Below are positions 40,771 through 49,524 of a DNA stretch of 64,000 bases, one piece after another (within the stretch, counting starts at the first letter, position 1; every line of letters begins with the position of its first letter). The notes beneath the pieces are model-generated. The model was given only the letters and a program-made list of their open reading frames with translations. It was not told the DNA's origin and searched no databases. The position numbers and the translations under genes were made by a program. The stretch is from Acuticoccus sp039034015 (GTDB lineage: Bacteria; Pseudomonadota; Alphaproteobacteria; Rhizobiales; Amorphaceae). The stretch is taken from the NCBI GenBank assembly GCA_039034015.1, contig JBCCBM010000006.1:1-64000 (forward strand), read 5' to 3'.

Positions 40771-41751
40771 ATGGCGCAAACTGATATGGGGCGCACGGCT
40801 GCCGCCGGCACCGCCCGCGCGGCCAAGCTCAAGAGGAGCGGCGAAAGCGCCCTCACCAAGGTCAAGCTTCGCTCTGCGATCATCTTTCTGACGCCGATGA
40901 TGATTGTGCTCTTGATGGTGGCCGGCTGGCCGCTGGGGCGCACAATCTTTTTCGCCTTCACCAACGCCAACCTTTCTGACATCTCAAACTTTGAGTTCGT
41001 CGGCTTCGACAACTTTTACAATTCCGAGTGGGGCGGCCTTTTGAAGGACCCGTCCTGGTGGAATGCGGTGTGGAACACGATTTGGTTCACCATCGTGTCG
41101 GTCTCGCTGGAGACGGTGCTTGGCCTGATTGTGGCGCTGGCGCTCAACATGAAGTTCCCCATGCGGGGGCTTGTGCGCGCGGCCATTCTGATTCCCTGGG
41201 CGATCCCAACCATTGTGTCGGCGCAAATGTGGGGCTGGATGCTGCACGACCAGTTCGGCGTCTTGAACGCGATCTTGCTGGGGATCGGCATTTTGTCGGA
41301 GCCCGTGGCGTGGACGGCGAACCCTGACACGGCCATGTGGGCGGTCGTGATGGTGGACGTTTGGAAGACGACACCGTTCATGGCGCTCCTCATCCTGGCG
41401 GGGCTTCAGATGTTGCCGTCCGATTGTTACGAGTCGGCGCGGGTGGATGGGATCCCGGCCTGGAAAGTCTTTTGGCGGGTCACGCTTCCGCTGGTTTATC
41501 CGGCAATTGCGGTGGCGGTGATCTTCCGTGCGCTCGACAGTTTGCGAATTTTCGACCTCATCTACGTTTTGACGTCAAACTCTGAAGACACAATGTCCAT
41601 GTCGGTCTACGCGCGGCAGCAGCTGGTTGATTTCCAGGATGTGGGTTACGGGTCCGCGGCATCCACGATGCTGTTCCTCATCATTGCGCTGCTGACTATT
41701 GCCTACATCATTGTTGGCAAGGTCGATCTCTCGGGGGAGAAGACGAAATGA
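40771..41751 (+). CDS. thuF: Trehalose/maltose ABC transporter permease (ThuF-like)
   Basis: 326-residue MalF-type permease with six or more hydrophobic segments after a basic N-terminus. The EAA loop is visible as YESARVDGIPAWKVFWRVTLPLVYPAI. Other marks are LTPMMIVLLMVAGWPLGRTIFFAF and RALDSLRIFDLIYVLT. Its stop overlaps the thuG start (ATGA). Confidence 0.92.
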   Translation: MAQTDMGRTAAAGTARAAKLKRSGESALTKVKLRSAIIFLTPMMIVLLMVAGWPLGRTIFFAFTNANLSDISNFEFVGFDNFYNSEWGGLLKDPSWWNAVWNTIWFTIVSVSLETVLGLIVALALNMKFPMRGLVRAAILIPWAIPTIVSAQMWGWMLHDQFGVLNAILLGIGILSEPVAWTANPDTAMWAVVMVDVWKTTPFMALLILAGLQMLPSDCYESARVDGIPAWKVFWRVTLPLVYPAIAVAVIFRALDSLRIFDLIYVLTSNSEDTMSMSVYARQQLVDFQDVGYGSAASTMLFLIIALLTIAYIIVGKVDLSGEKTK

Positions 41752-42578
41752 ACCATTGGTCGCTCCCCTCGAAGGTGGGCTTTTACGTCCTCCTTCTCTC
41801 CATTGCAGTGTTTGCGCTCTTCCCGTTTTACTATGCGATTGTTTCGTCGTTTCAGTCGGGGTCGCAGCTCTTCACGGTCAACTTCTTGCCGCGGATGAAT
41901 CTTGAGAACTATGGGCTTGTGTTCTCAGAGCAGCCGTTTGCGCGCAACATCCTCAACTCTGTCATCGTTGCGGTTGTTGTGGTGGTCATCTCCCTCGGGC
42001 TTGCGGTCACCGCCTCGTTTGCGCTGGCGCGGGTGCACTTTCGGGGCCGCGGGCTCTTGTTGTTGACGATCTTGTCAGTTTCGATGTTTCCGCAGGTGGC
42101 GGTGCTGTCAGGCATGTTTGAGTTGATCCGCGGGCTGGGGCTTTACAACTCCCTCGGTGGGCTCATCATTGCAAACCTTATTCTCACCTTACCGTTTACG
42201 GTTTGGGTGCTCACCACCTTCATGCGGCAACTGCCCAAGGAGCTTGAGGAGGCGGCCTATGTGGATGGGGCAACGCCGCTGGAGATCATTTTCAAGGTGT
42301 TCATGCCGCTGTTGTGGCCGGCGCTTGTAACGACGGGGCTTCTGGCGTTCATCGCGGCGTGGAACGAGTTTTTGTTCGCGCTCACCTTCACGCTTTCCAA
42401 TGAAATGCGCACCGTTCCTGTGGCGATTGCGCTGATCACCGGGGGCTCGCAGTATGAGTTGCCTTGGGGGAACATCATGGCCGCCTCGGTGATTGTCACG
42501 GTGCCGCTGATTATCCTTGTGCTGATCTTCCAGCGCAAAATCATCGGCGGTCTCACGGCAGGGGCAGTCAAAGGGTGA
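41748..42578 (+). CDS. thuG: Trehalose/maltose ABC transporter permease (ThuG-like)
   Basis: 276-residue MalG-type permease. The EAA loop reads EEAAYVDGATPLEIIFKVFMPLLWPAL, and the end has GLTAGAVKG, typical of MalG-like proteins. Six hydrophobic segments. It begins in an ATGA overlap with thuF, and its stop overlaps the GTG of the alpha-glucosidase gene. Confidence 0.92.
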   Translation: MNHWSLPSKVGFYVLLLSIAVFALFPFYYAIVSSFQSGSQLFTVNFLPRMNLENYGLVFSEQPFARNILNSVIVAVVVVVISLGLAVTASFALARVHFRGRGLLLLTILSVSMFPQVAVLSGMFELIRGLGLYNSLGGLIIANLILTLPFTVWVLTTFMRQLPKELEEAAYVDGATPLEIIFKVFMPLLWPALVTTGLLAFIAAWNEFLFALTFTLSNEMRTVPVAIALITGGSQYELPWGNIMAASVIVTVPLIILVLIFQRKIIGGLTAGAVKG

Positions 42579-44209
42579 CATCTCACGGCACGGCCGGCGG
42601 GGGGCGCGCGCGCCAGTTCGCCGGCGATCCCAACTGGTGGCGCGGGGGCGTCATTTATCAGATCTACCCCCGCTCGTTCATGGACAGCAACGGCGATGGG
42701 ATCGGCGATCTCCAGGGCGTGACACAAAAGCTTGACTATGTGAAAAGCTTGGGAGTCGACGCCATTTGGCTGTCGCCCTTCTTTGTCTCGCCGATGGATG
42801 ACTTTGGCTACGACGTTGCCGACTATCGTGACGTTGACCCAATGTTTGGCTCCCTGCACGATTTTGACGTGATGCTGGACGAGGCGCACGGGCGCGGCCT
42901 TCGCATCTTGATTGACCTTGTGCTCTCCCACACGTCGGACCGGCATCCGTGGTTTGTGGAAAGCCGCAAGAGCCGCACCAACGCCAAGGCGGACTGGTAT
43001 GTCTGGGCCGAACCCAAGGCGGACGGCACGGCGCCCAACAACTGGCTCGCGATGTTTGGCGGGCCGGCGTGGGAGTGGGACACCACGCGCCGCCAGTATT
43101 TCATGCACAACTTCCTAACAACGCAGCCCGATCTCAACTACCACAACCCCGATGTGCAGGACGCGGTGTTGGATGTGGCGCGGTTCTGGCTCGACAGGGG
43201 TGTGGACGGGTTCCGCCTCGATACGGTCAACAAATACGTTCACGACCACGCGCTGCGGAACAATCCGCCCATGGAGCCGGGGATGCGCGCGACCGTTGAG
43301 GCGCAAAACCCCGTTTCGATGCAGCAGCCGATTTATAACATCAACCGGCCCGAAAACCTTGCCTTTGTGGAGCGGTTGCGGGCGTTGATGGATGAATATC
43401 CCGGCACCACGACGGTGGGCGAGATCGGCAATCGCCTGGCCGATGGGCCGGAGCTTGGCCAATACACCGCGCCCGGCCGGCTCCACATGGCCTATAGCTT
43501 TGACCTTTTGCACAGCGCCATCACCGCAGCCGGCGTGCGCGATGCGGTGGACCGGGCCGAGCGGTTCGGGGCTTCGTGGACCTCATGGCCTTTTTCCAAC
43601 CACGATGTTGTGCGGGTGGTGAGCCGGGCCGAGCTTGGGCCGGACGCGGGGCCGATGCTCCTCCAGCTGATGATGTGTTTGCCGGGGACGCCCACCATGT
43701 ATCAGGGGGAGGAGCTGGGTTTGCCGGAGGCGGACGTCCCCTTCGACTTTCTGCAGGACCCTTATGGCAAGCGGTTTTGGCCTGAGATCAAGGGGCGCGA
43801 TGGGTGCCGCACGCCGATGCCCTGGTCGGGCGCCATTGCCCATGCCGGGTTCACGACCGGGACGCCCTGGCTCCCCATCGAGGGGAGCCATGTTGCCCGT
43901 GCGGTGGACCGGCAGGACACGGATGAGGCCTCGCCCCTCAACGCTGCCCGCGCGTTCATCACCTGGCGGCGCGAGCAAGTGGCGCTGAAGAGGGGCGCGT
44001 TCCAGTTTTTGGCGGCCCCGGCGCCGGTTTTGGCGTTCTGCCGGGACCATCTTTTCTGCGCCTTTAACCTCTCCAACGTGGCGCAAAGCTTTGCGCCTCA
44101 GATCGACATCGTCCCGCTTGACGCTCCGGTGACCGGGGCGCGGGCGGAGGATGGAACAATTACATTCGAACCGCTCGGCGTCTTCATTGGCGCAACGAAG
44201 GCGGTCTAG
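42575..44209 (+). CDS. aglA: Alpha-glucosidase, glycoside hydrolase family 13 (AglA-like)
   Basis: 544-residue cytosolic GH13 enzyme. The fold starts WWRGGVIYQIYPRSFMDSNG. Catalytic Asp nucleophile is in GVDGFRLDTVN, the acid Glu in TTVGEIGN and the third Asp in SNHDVVRV. The region PGTPTMYQGEELGLPE and CRTPMPWSG are typical. The GTG at 42575 in the GTGA overlap is chosen over upstream frame, which lies inside thuG. It should hydrolyse the alpha-glucosides imported by ThuEFGK (trehalose, maltose, sucrose); the exact preference is not readable. Confidence 0.9.
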   Translation: MTSHGTAGGGRARQFAGDPNWWRGGVIYQIYPRSFMDSNGDGIGDLQGVTQKLDYVKSLGVDAIWLSPFFVSPMDDFGYDVADYRDVDPMFGSLHDFDVMLDEAHGRGLRILIDLVLSHTSDRHPWFVESRKSRTNAKADWYVWAEPKADGTAPNNWLAMFGGPAWEWDTTRRQYFMHNFLTTQPDLNYHNPDVQDAVLDVARFWLDRGVDGFRLDTVNKYVHDHALRNNPPMEPGMRATVEAQNPVSMQQPIYNINRPENLAFVERLRALMDEYPGTTTVGEIGNRLADGPELGQYTAPGRLHMAYSFDLLHSAITAAGVRDAVDRAERFGASWTSWPFSNHDVVRVVSRAELGPDAGPMLLQLMMCLPGTPTMYQGEELGLPEADVPFDFLQDPYGKRFWPEIKGRDGCRTPMPWSGAIAHAGFTTGTPWLPIEGSHVARAVDRQDTDEASPLNAARAFITWRREQVALKRGAFQFLAAPAPVLAFCRDHLFCAFNLSNVAQSFAPQIDIVPLDAPVTGARAEDGTITFEPLGVFIGATKAV

Positions 44210-44221
44210 GGAGAAAACGTC

Positions 44222-45352
44222 ATGGCAACCGTCGTTCTGGAAGACATTCGAAAGTCGTTCGGGCCCATTGAGACCATTCACGGCGTCAATCTTGACATCA
44301 AGGACCGTGAATTCATCGTGTTCGTGGGCCCGTCCGGCTGCGGAAAGTCCACGTTGCTGCGCCTCGTGGCGGGGCTGGAAGATATAACCTCAGGTGATCT
44401 CTATATTGACGGTGACCGGGTGAACGCGCTGCCCCCATCCCGGCGCGGCATCTCGATGGTTTTCCAGTCTTACGCGCTTTATCCGCACATGACGGTTTAT
44501 GAGAATATGGCGTTCGGACTGCGCAAAGCGGGCCTTTCGGATGCGGACATGAAGAAGCGGGTGGAGGAGGCGGCCAACATCCTTGAGCTTGCGCCGCTGA
44601 TTGATCGCTTGCCGAAGCAACTGTCGGGCGGGCAGCGCCAGCGGGTGGCCATCGGGCGGGCCATTGTGCGCGATCCGAAGGTATTTTTGTTTGATGAGCC
44701 GCTGTCAAACCTTGATGCAGCGCTGCGCGTGCAGACCCGGCTTGAAATCGCGAAGCTTCACCGGCGGATGGACGCCACGATGATCTACGTCACCCACGAT
44801 CAGGTGGAGGCGATGACGCTGGCCGATCGCATTGTGGTCTTGAACGCGGGCAACGTGGAACAATTTGGCTCGCCGCTGGAGCTTTACCACCGCCCCAACA
44901 ACCTTTTCGTGGCGACGTTCCTCGGTTCGCCCACCATGAATATTTTGGACGCCAAGGTGGCCGAGGCCAATGGTGCCGGCGTGAAGGTTTCAATCCCCGA
45001 TGCTGGCGAAATCCCGGTGTCGGCGAGCGCGGCGGGGGTTGGCGCGGGCGAGGAGGTCAAACTTGGCATGCGGCCGGAGCATTTGAGCCTTGCCGATCCA
45101 GACAACGCCTCATTCAAGGGCACGGTGGACGTGATTGAGGAGCTTGGCGAGAGCCACCTGGTGCACGTGATTGTGCCGCGGGGCGACCGGATTGTGGTGC
45201 GCGCGATTGGCGATGCGCGCATCAAGGAAGGGGAAACGGTGGGGATCGGCTATAACGCCGATGATGGGCATCTTTTCCGCGCCGATGGTGAGGCGCTGCC
45301 CCGCACCGGCCCCGCGGCGAGCCTTGCGACCCCGGTGCCGACGCAGCACTGA
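44222..45352 (+). CDS. thuK: Trehalose/maltose ABC transporter ATP-binding protein (ThuK-like)
   Basis: 376-residue MalK/UgpC-family ATPase. Walker A GPSGCGKST, Q-loop region MVFQSYALYPHMTVYENM, signature LSGGQRQRVAIGRAI, Walker B FLFDEPLSNLD, and switch YVTHDQVEAMT. The C-terminal half is a TOBE/regulatory domain (LGSPTMNILDAKV, LGMRPEHLSL). GGGAGAAAACGTC precedes the ATG. It closes the operon and energises ThuFG. Confidence 0.93.
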   Translation: MATVVLEDIRKSFGPIETIHGVNLDIKDREFIVFVGPSGCGKSTLLRLVAGLEDITSGDLYIDGDRVNALPPSRRGISMVFQSYALYPHMTVYENMAFGLRKAGLSDADMKKRVEEAANILELAPLIDRLPKQLSGGQRQRVAIGRAIVRDPKVFLFDEPLSNLDAALRVQTRLEIAKLHRRMDATMIYVTHDQVEAMTLADRIVVLNAGNVEQFGSPLELYHRPNNLFVATFLGSPTMNILDAKVAEANGAGVKVSIPDAGEIPVSASAAGVGAGEEVKLGMRPEHLSLADPDNASFKGTVDVIEELGESHLVHVIVPRGDRIVVRAIGDARIKEGETVGIGYNADDGHLFRADGEALPRTGPAASLATPVPTQH

Positions 45353-45360
45353 CCGCGACC

Positions 45361-45394
45361 GGCCGGCGCAGGATGCCGGCCGCCTTTGCGCTTT
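45361..45394 (+). terminator. Possible terminator after thuK
   Basis: Stem GGCCGGC (45361-45367) and GCCGGCC (45375-45381) with a 7-nt loop, followed by GCCTTTGCGCTTTT. The T tract is interrupted, so this is a moderate candidate. Confidence 0.5.
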
Positions 45395-45440
45395 TGGGGC
45401 ACTATGGGTCAGCGATGGATTCTTCGGGAGGCGAAGGGGT

Positions 45441-45454
45441 GTGACGCGCGTCAC
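45441..45454. promoter_or_regulatory. 14-bp perfect palindrome upstream of vgrG
   Basis: GTGACGCGCGTCAC is a perfect palindrome 87 nt before the vgrG start and after the thu operon. It may be an operator for the type VI genes. No regulator gene is adjacent and no second copy was seen in the window. Confidence 0.4.
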
Positions 45455-45540
45455 CTTGTGTGGGCGCTTGCGGCGGGCCATCTCAGGCGGGTAGCGTTTG
45501 ATTGCTCCTGTTTGTTGAATTTTTCGAAGGCGTTTGATCC

Positions 45541-47373
45541 ATGGCGAGCGGTCCGGGACAGGATTTTCGCGTCGGCAAGCTCTCGACGCCCCTTGGCAAA
45601 GACGAACTCAGCCTTGTTGGTTTTGAGGCGGTGGAAGAGCTGTCGCATCCATTTCAGTTTGATATTGATGCCATCTCTCAAGATCTGAGCCCCCTCGATT
45701 TCAATAAGGCCATTGGCAAAAACTGCGCTGTGACCCTTGAGGGGAAGACGGCGGAGCGCGTCTTTTGCGGGATCTTGACCGGCGCGTCCGCGCGGGGGCG
45801 CAGCGACACGTATGGGCTTTACTCGCTCACCCTGCGCCCGTGGTTCTGGCTTTTGACGCACACCACCAATTGCCGGATTTTTGCCAATAAGACGACGCCG
45901 GATATCATCAAGGAGATCTTTCAAGATCGCGGGTTCAACGATTTTGAGCTGCGGCTTAGCGAAAGTTATTCTGAGCGGGAATATACCGTTCAGTACCGGG
46001 AGACCGATTTCGATTTCATCAGCCGGATGATGGAAGAGGAAGGGATTTACTACTTCTTTGAGCACGAGAAGGCCAAGCACATCATGGTGTTGGGGGACGC
46101 AAAATCGTCCCACACGCCGGTGTCGGGCTTGAGTGATGTGTTGTTTGTGGACCGGTTGGTGACCCAGCGGACCAACACCGAATCCTTTTTCGACATCGCG
46201 CAACACCGCAGCTTTCAATTCGGCAAGGTCGCGCTCAACGATTACGATTACAACAAGCCCAGCGCCTCGATGCTGTCCCAATCGGCGAGCCCCGGCGGAT
46301 ACTCTAACGATCAGCTTGAGATCTACGATTATCCCGGGCGTTACACCGAAACGTCGGATGGGGATCGGTTTGCGAAGGTGCGCCTGGAGGCGGCGCAGGC
46401 GGAGGATTTTCGCCGTGTGGCCAGCGGGGATGTGCCGGCGCTCGTCCCGGGCGGGCTCTTCACGCTGCGCAACCACCCCGATGGCGCCCAAAACATTGAA
46501 TACTTGGTGGTCGGCTGCCGGCACTCGTTCGCCTCGCAGGACTATCGCTCCGGCGGCAGCGATGGGGATGGCTATAGCGGCACCTATCAGCTGCAGCCGA
46601 GCGACCGCCCGTTTCGCGCGCCGCGCTCTCACCGCAAGCCGCGGGTGATGGGGCCGCAGACTGCAAAAGTCGTCGGCGCGAGCGGTGAAGAAATCGATGT
46701 GGACGAGATGGGCCGCATCCTCGTCCAATTCCATTGGGATCGTGACAAGAGCCAGTCCCGCCGGGTGCGCGTTGCGCAAACCTGGTCGGGCAAACAGTGG
46801 GGGTCGATCATGATCCCGCGGATTGGCCAAGAGGTGGTGGTTGAATACTTGGAAGGGGATCCGGATCAACCGCTCGTCATCGGCACGGTTTATAATGGCG
46901 AACGTGGGGTGCCCTACGCGCTGCCGGCCAACAAGACCAAGGGCGGCGTAAAGTCCAATTCGTCAAAAGGCGGGTCGGGTTACAACGAGTTTGTGTTTGA
47001 AGACAAGAAGAATTCTGAACAGATCGGCCTTCACGCCCAAAAAGACCTTGATATCGTGGTCCTTTCAAAAGAAACGCGGGAGATTGGGGAGAAATTCGCG
47101 GGCTCCGGCGCCTCCCGTGACACAAAGCTGAAGAAGGGTGACGACAAGCTCAAGCTCGACCTTGGGAGCCAAGAGGTGGACATTGCGGTCGACCAGAAGG
47201 TGAAGGCCGGCAAATCCATCACGCTGGAGGCGGGCCAGAAAATCACCTTGAAGGTGGGCGGCTCGTCCATCGAGTTGACGCCGGCGGGGGTGACGATCAC
47301 CGGCTCCGGCAAGGTCGACATCAATGGCGGCGCGGCGATCAAGGCCAAAGCCGGCATTATCAAGTTGAATTGA
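45541..47373 (+). CDS. vgrG: Type VI secretion tip protein VgrG (TssI)
   Basis: 610-residue spike protein. The gp27-like N-terminal part (about 1-380) includes SREYTV-type segment YSEREYTVQYRETDFDFISR and MMEEEGIYYFFEH. The gp5/OB part includes GRILVQFHWDRD, VRVAQTWSGKQWGSIMIPRIGQEVVVEYLEGDPD. The C-terminal beta-helix (about 480-610) has VxVx-type repeats and ends SGKVDINGGAAIKAKAGIIKLN. No extra C-terminal toxin domain is present, so effectors must be loaded as separate proteins or on PAAR. It heads the T6SS block. Confidence 0.95.
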   Translation: MASGPGQDFRVGKLSTPLGKDELSLVGFEAVEELSHPFQFDIDAISQDLSPLDFNKAIGKNCAVTLEGKTAERVFCGILTGASARGRSDTYGLYSLTLRPWFWLLTHTTNCRIFANKTTPDIIKEIFQDRGFNDFELRLSESYSEREYTVQYRETDFDFISRMMEEEGIYYFFEHEKAKHIMVLGDAKSSHTPVSGLSDVLFVDRLVTQRTNTESFFDIAQHRSFQFGKVALNDYDYNKPSASMLSQSASPGGYSNDQLEIYDYPGRYTETSDGDRFAKVRLEAAQAEDFRRVASGDVPALVPGGLFTLRNHPDGAQNIEYLVVGCRHSFASQDYRSGGSDGDGYSGTYQLQPSDRPFRAPRSHRKPRVMGPQTAKVVGASGEEIDVDEMGRILVQFHWDRDKSQSRRVRVAQTWSGKQWGSIMIPRIGQEVVVEYLEGDPDQPLVIGTVYNGERGVPYALPANKTKGGVKSNSSKGGSGYNEFVFEDKKNSEQIGLHAQKDLDIVVLSKETREIGEKFAGSGASRDTKLKKGDDKLKLDLGSQEVDIAVDQKVKAGKSITLEAGQKITLKVGGSSIELTPAGVTITGSGKVDINGGAAIKAKAGIIKLN

Positions 47374-47383
47374 AAGGGGCGTT

Positions 47384-47935
47384 GTGCGCATCAACTTTCA
47401 GACCGCGCGGGACGTTTTGACCGCCTTCCCCACCCTTGCCGACGACATGGACGCGCGGCCGGACGCGCGCGACCCCATCACCTTCACCAAAGATTTGGCA
47501 CGCAGCGCGACGCCGGAGGATGCGCTCTCGTTCTTTTCCTACCTTGCCCCGCGGCGGGAGGCGGTGTGGTGGACGTGCCGCTGCCTCCAAACGCTGGGCG
47601 CGGAGGGGGCGGACGCGCTGGCGGCGGCGAGCGCCTGGGTCGCGCGGCCCGATGAGGCGGAGCGCACCGCTGCCCTCGGCCTTGCCGAAGAGGGCGATGA
47701 TGAGCTTGCCGCGACCTGGGCGGCTTACGCGGCCGGCTGGTCGGGCGGCAACATTGGGGCGCCGGACGGGCCGCCTGTTTTGGCAGCGCCCCACCTCACC
47801 GCAAAGGCGGTCAGGGCCTGTGTTTTGATTGCGGTGGCCTCCGCGCCGTTTGACGCGCGGGCCGCAAGGCTGGAGCGGTGCCTTGACGAAGCGCTGTCGG
47901 TCGCAAACGATGATGCCGAAACGCATTTTGACTGA
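47384..47935 (+). CDS. T6SS-associated DUF6931-like protein
   Basis: 183-residue protein of a family seen beside alphaproteobacterial T6SS genes. Pattern: FQTARDVLTAFPTLADDMDA, then ATPEDALSFFSYLAPRREAVWWTCRCLQTLG, and helical C-terminal half with TAKAVRACVLIAVA. No signal peptide, no enzyme motif. It starts with GTG 10 nt after vgrG and before tagH, so it may be a chaperone or regulator of the spike. The role is not known. Confidence 0.7.
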   Translation: MRINFQTARDVLTAFPTLADDMDARPDARDPITFTKDLARSATPEDALSFFSYLAPRREAVWWTCRCLQTLGAEGADALAAASAWVARPDEAERTAALGLAEEGDDELAATWAAYAAGWSGGNIGAPDGPPVLAAPHLTAKAVRACVLIAVASAPFDARAARLERCLDEALSVANDDAETHFD

Positions 47936-47967
47936 AGAATGGTTCGCCGCACCGCCGGCATGAGGAG

Positions 47968-49521
47968 ATGGAATTGCCCTCGCTGCACCTTGCCCTCGAC
48001 AACGTGACGACCCTGCCCGACGGCGGCCCGACCACGTTCACGGTGGAAGGCGCCCGCAGCGTCGACATCGGCCGCAACACCTATTTGGATTGGACGTTGC
48101 CGGACCCGGAGCGGGTGATTTCGGGCCGCCACTGTGAGATCCACTTTCGTGATGGCGGCTACTGGCTGCACGATGTGTCGCGCAACGGCACGTATCTCAA
48201 CGGCAGCGAAAAGCGGCTGACCGAGCCCACTGAGCTGCGCGATGGCGACCGTGTGGCGATCGGCGATTATTTGGTGTCGGTGGCCATCACGCTGGACGAT
48301 GCGCCGGCGCGCGTGGTGGAGGCCCCGCCGGTGGGCGATGGCGAGGAGGGCCAGTCGGAAAACCTTTGGGATGTGCCAAACGGGCGGGCGGCCCCGGCCG
48401 AGCGGCCCGAGCGTCAGCGCCGCGCCGCCACCCCCGTGCAGCCCGACGTTCTGGACTGGGCGGCCGACCTTCCGAAGGTCGAGCGCGCGCCCCAGGCGCC
48501 GGCCGGGTGGGACGCCGCTCCGCCCGACAATCCGCTCTCGCAAGACGCGCCCGCCGCTTGGGACCCGCCCCAACCCCGCGAGGCCGCCCCGGCGGACATG
48601 CCGCAAACCCCCGCCGAACCCTCCGAGCCGGCTGATGACAATGGCGCGGCCGTTGCGGCGGGCCTGCCCAACCTTGCCGCGCGCACGCCAAACCCCACAA
48701 CGCTCGACCTTGAGCCGCCCATCGAGGCGCCGCCCGTCGACGCGCCGCCTGAAGAGCCCGCCGCGCGCGCCCGGCCCAGCGTGACCGAGCTTTTCTTGGA
48801 CCCGGCCCCCGCCCCCGTGGAGCCCCTGCCCGTCGAGACCCCGCCGGCCGAGCCATCGGTGCCGGACCCGCCTCAGCCAGACACAGCGCCCCTCGACCGG
48901 GGGTTTACGCCCCCGCCCGCCGCACCGCGCCCCGCCCCGGCGGAGGGCGACTTTGCCGCGTTCGTGGAAGCCTTTGCCGGCGCGCTCGACATTGCGCCCG
49001 ACCGGCTGGCCGGCGAAAGCCCGGAGGCGCTTGGCGCCCGCGTCGGCCTTTTCGTCCAACTGACGCTCGACGGCATGCAAAAGCTCTTGAAGGCGCGCGC
49101 GGCCTCCCGCGGGTTCATGAAGGCGGGCGCGGGGACGCAGGTACAAGCCGTCGGCAACAACCCGCTCAAATTCATGCCCACCCCGGCTGCCGCGGCCGAC
49201 GTTCTGTTTGGCCCGCCCAGCCGCTCGTATTTGCCGGTGGAACAGACCCTGTCAGAAAGCTTTGCCGACCTTGGGTCCCACCAGGTGGCGCTTTATTCGG
49301 CGATGCAGGACGCGGTGGAGCGGATGCTCGCCGACCTTTCGCCAGAGGCCATCGAGGCGGAAAAACCGTCTGGCAGCTGGGTGTCCTCCAAGGAAGCAAA
49401 GGCGTGGGAAATTTATAAGGAGCGCTACACCGCGCGCGCCAGCCAGCATGACAACGGCATGGTCGATGTCTTCATGATGTGCTTTTCCGACGCCTATGAG
49501 CGCGCCATGAGAAGCCGCTGA
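47968..49521 (+). CDS. tagH: T6SS FHA-domain protein TagH
   Basis: 517 residues: FHA domain (about 25-105, with VISGRHCEIHFRDGGYWLHDVSRNGTYLNG), a long Pro/Ala/Glu-rich linker (about 110-305) and the conserved C-terminal TagH domain (about 310-517), including YLPVEQTLSESFADLGSHQVAL and GSWVSSKEAKAWEIYKER. The FHA domain recognises phosphothreonine, probably on a target of the PpkA kinase encoded downstream. GAGGAG lies directly before the ATG. Confidence 0.92.
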   Translation: MELPSLHLALDNVTTLPDGGPTTFTVEGARSVDIGRNTYLDWTLPDPERVISGRHCEIHFRDGGYWLHDVSRNGTYLNGSEKRLTEPTELRDGDRVAIGDYLVSVAITLDDAPARVVEAPPVGDGEEGQSENLWDVPNGRAAPAERPERQRRAATPVQPDVLDWAADLPKVERAPQAPAGWDAAPPDNPLSQDAPAAWDPPQPREAAPADMPQTPAEPSEPADDNGAAVAAGLPNLAARTPNPTTLDLEPPIEAPPVDAPPEEPAARARPSVTELFLDPAPAPVEPLPVETPPAEPSVPDPPQPDTAPLDRGFTPPPAAPRPAPAEGDFAAFVEAFAGALDIAPDRLAGESPEALGARVGLFVQLTLDGMQKLLKARAASRGFMKAGAGTQVQAVGNNPLKFMPTPAAAADVLFGPPSRSYLPVEQTLSESFADLGSHQVALYSAMQDAVERMLADLSPEAIEAEKPSGSWVSSKEAKAWEIYKERYTARASQHDNGMVDVFMMCFSDAYERAMRSR

Positions 49522-49524
49522 TCG

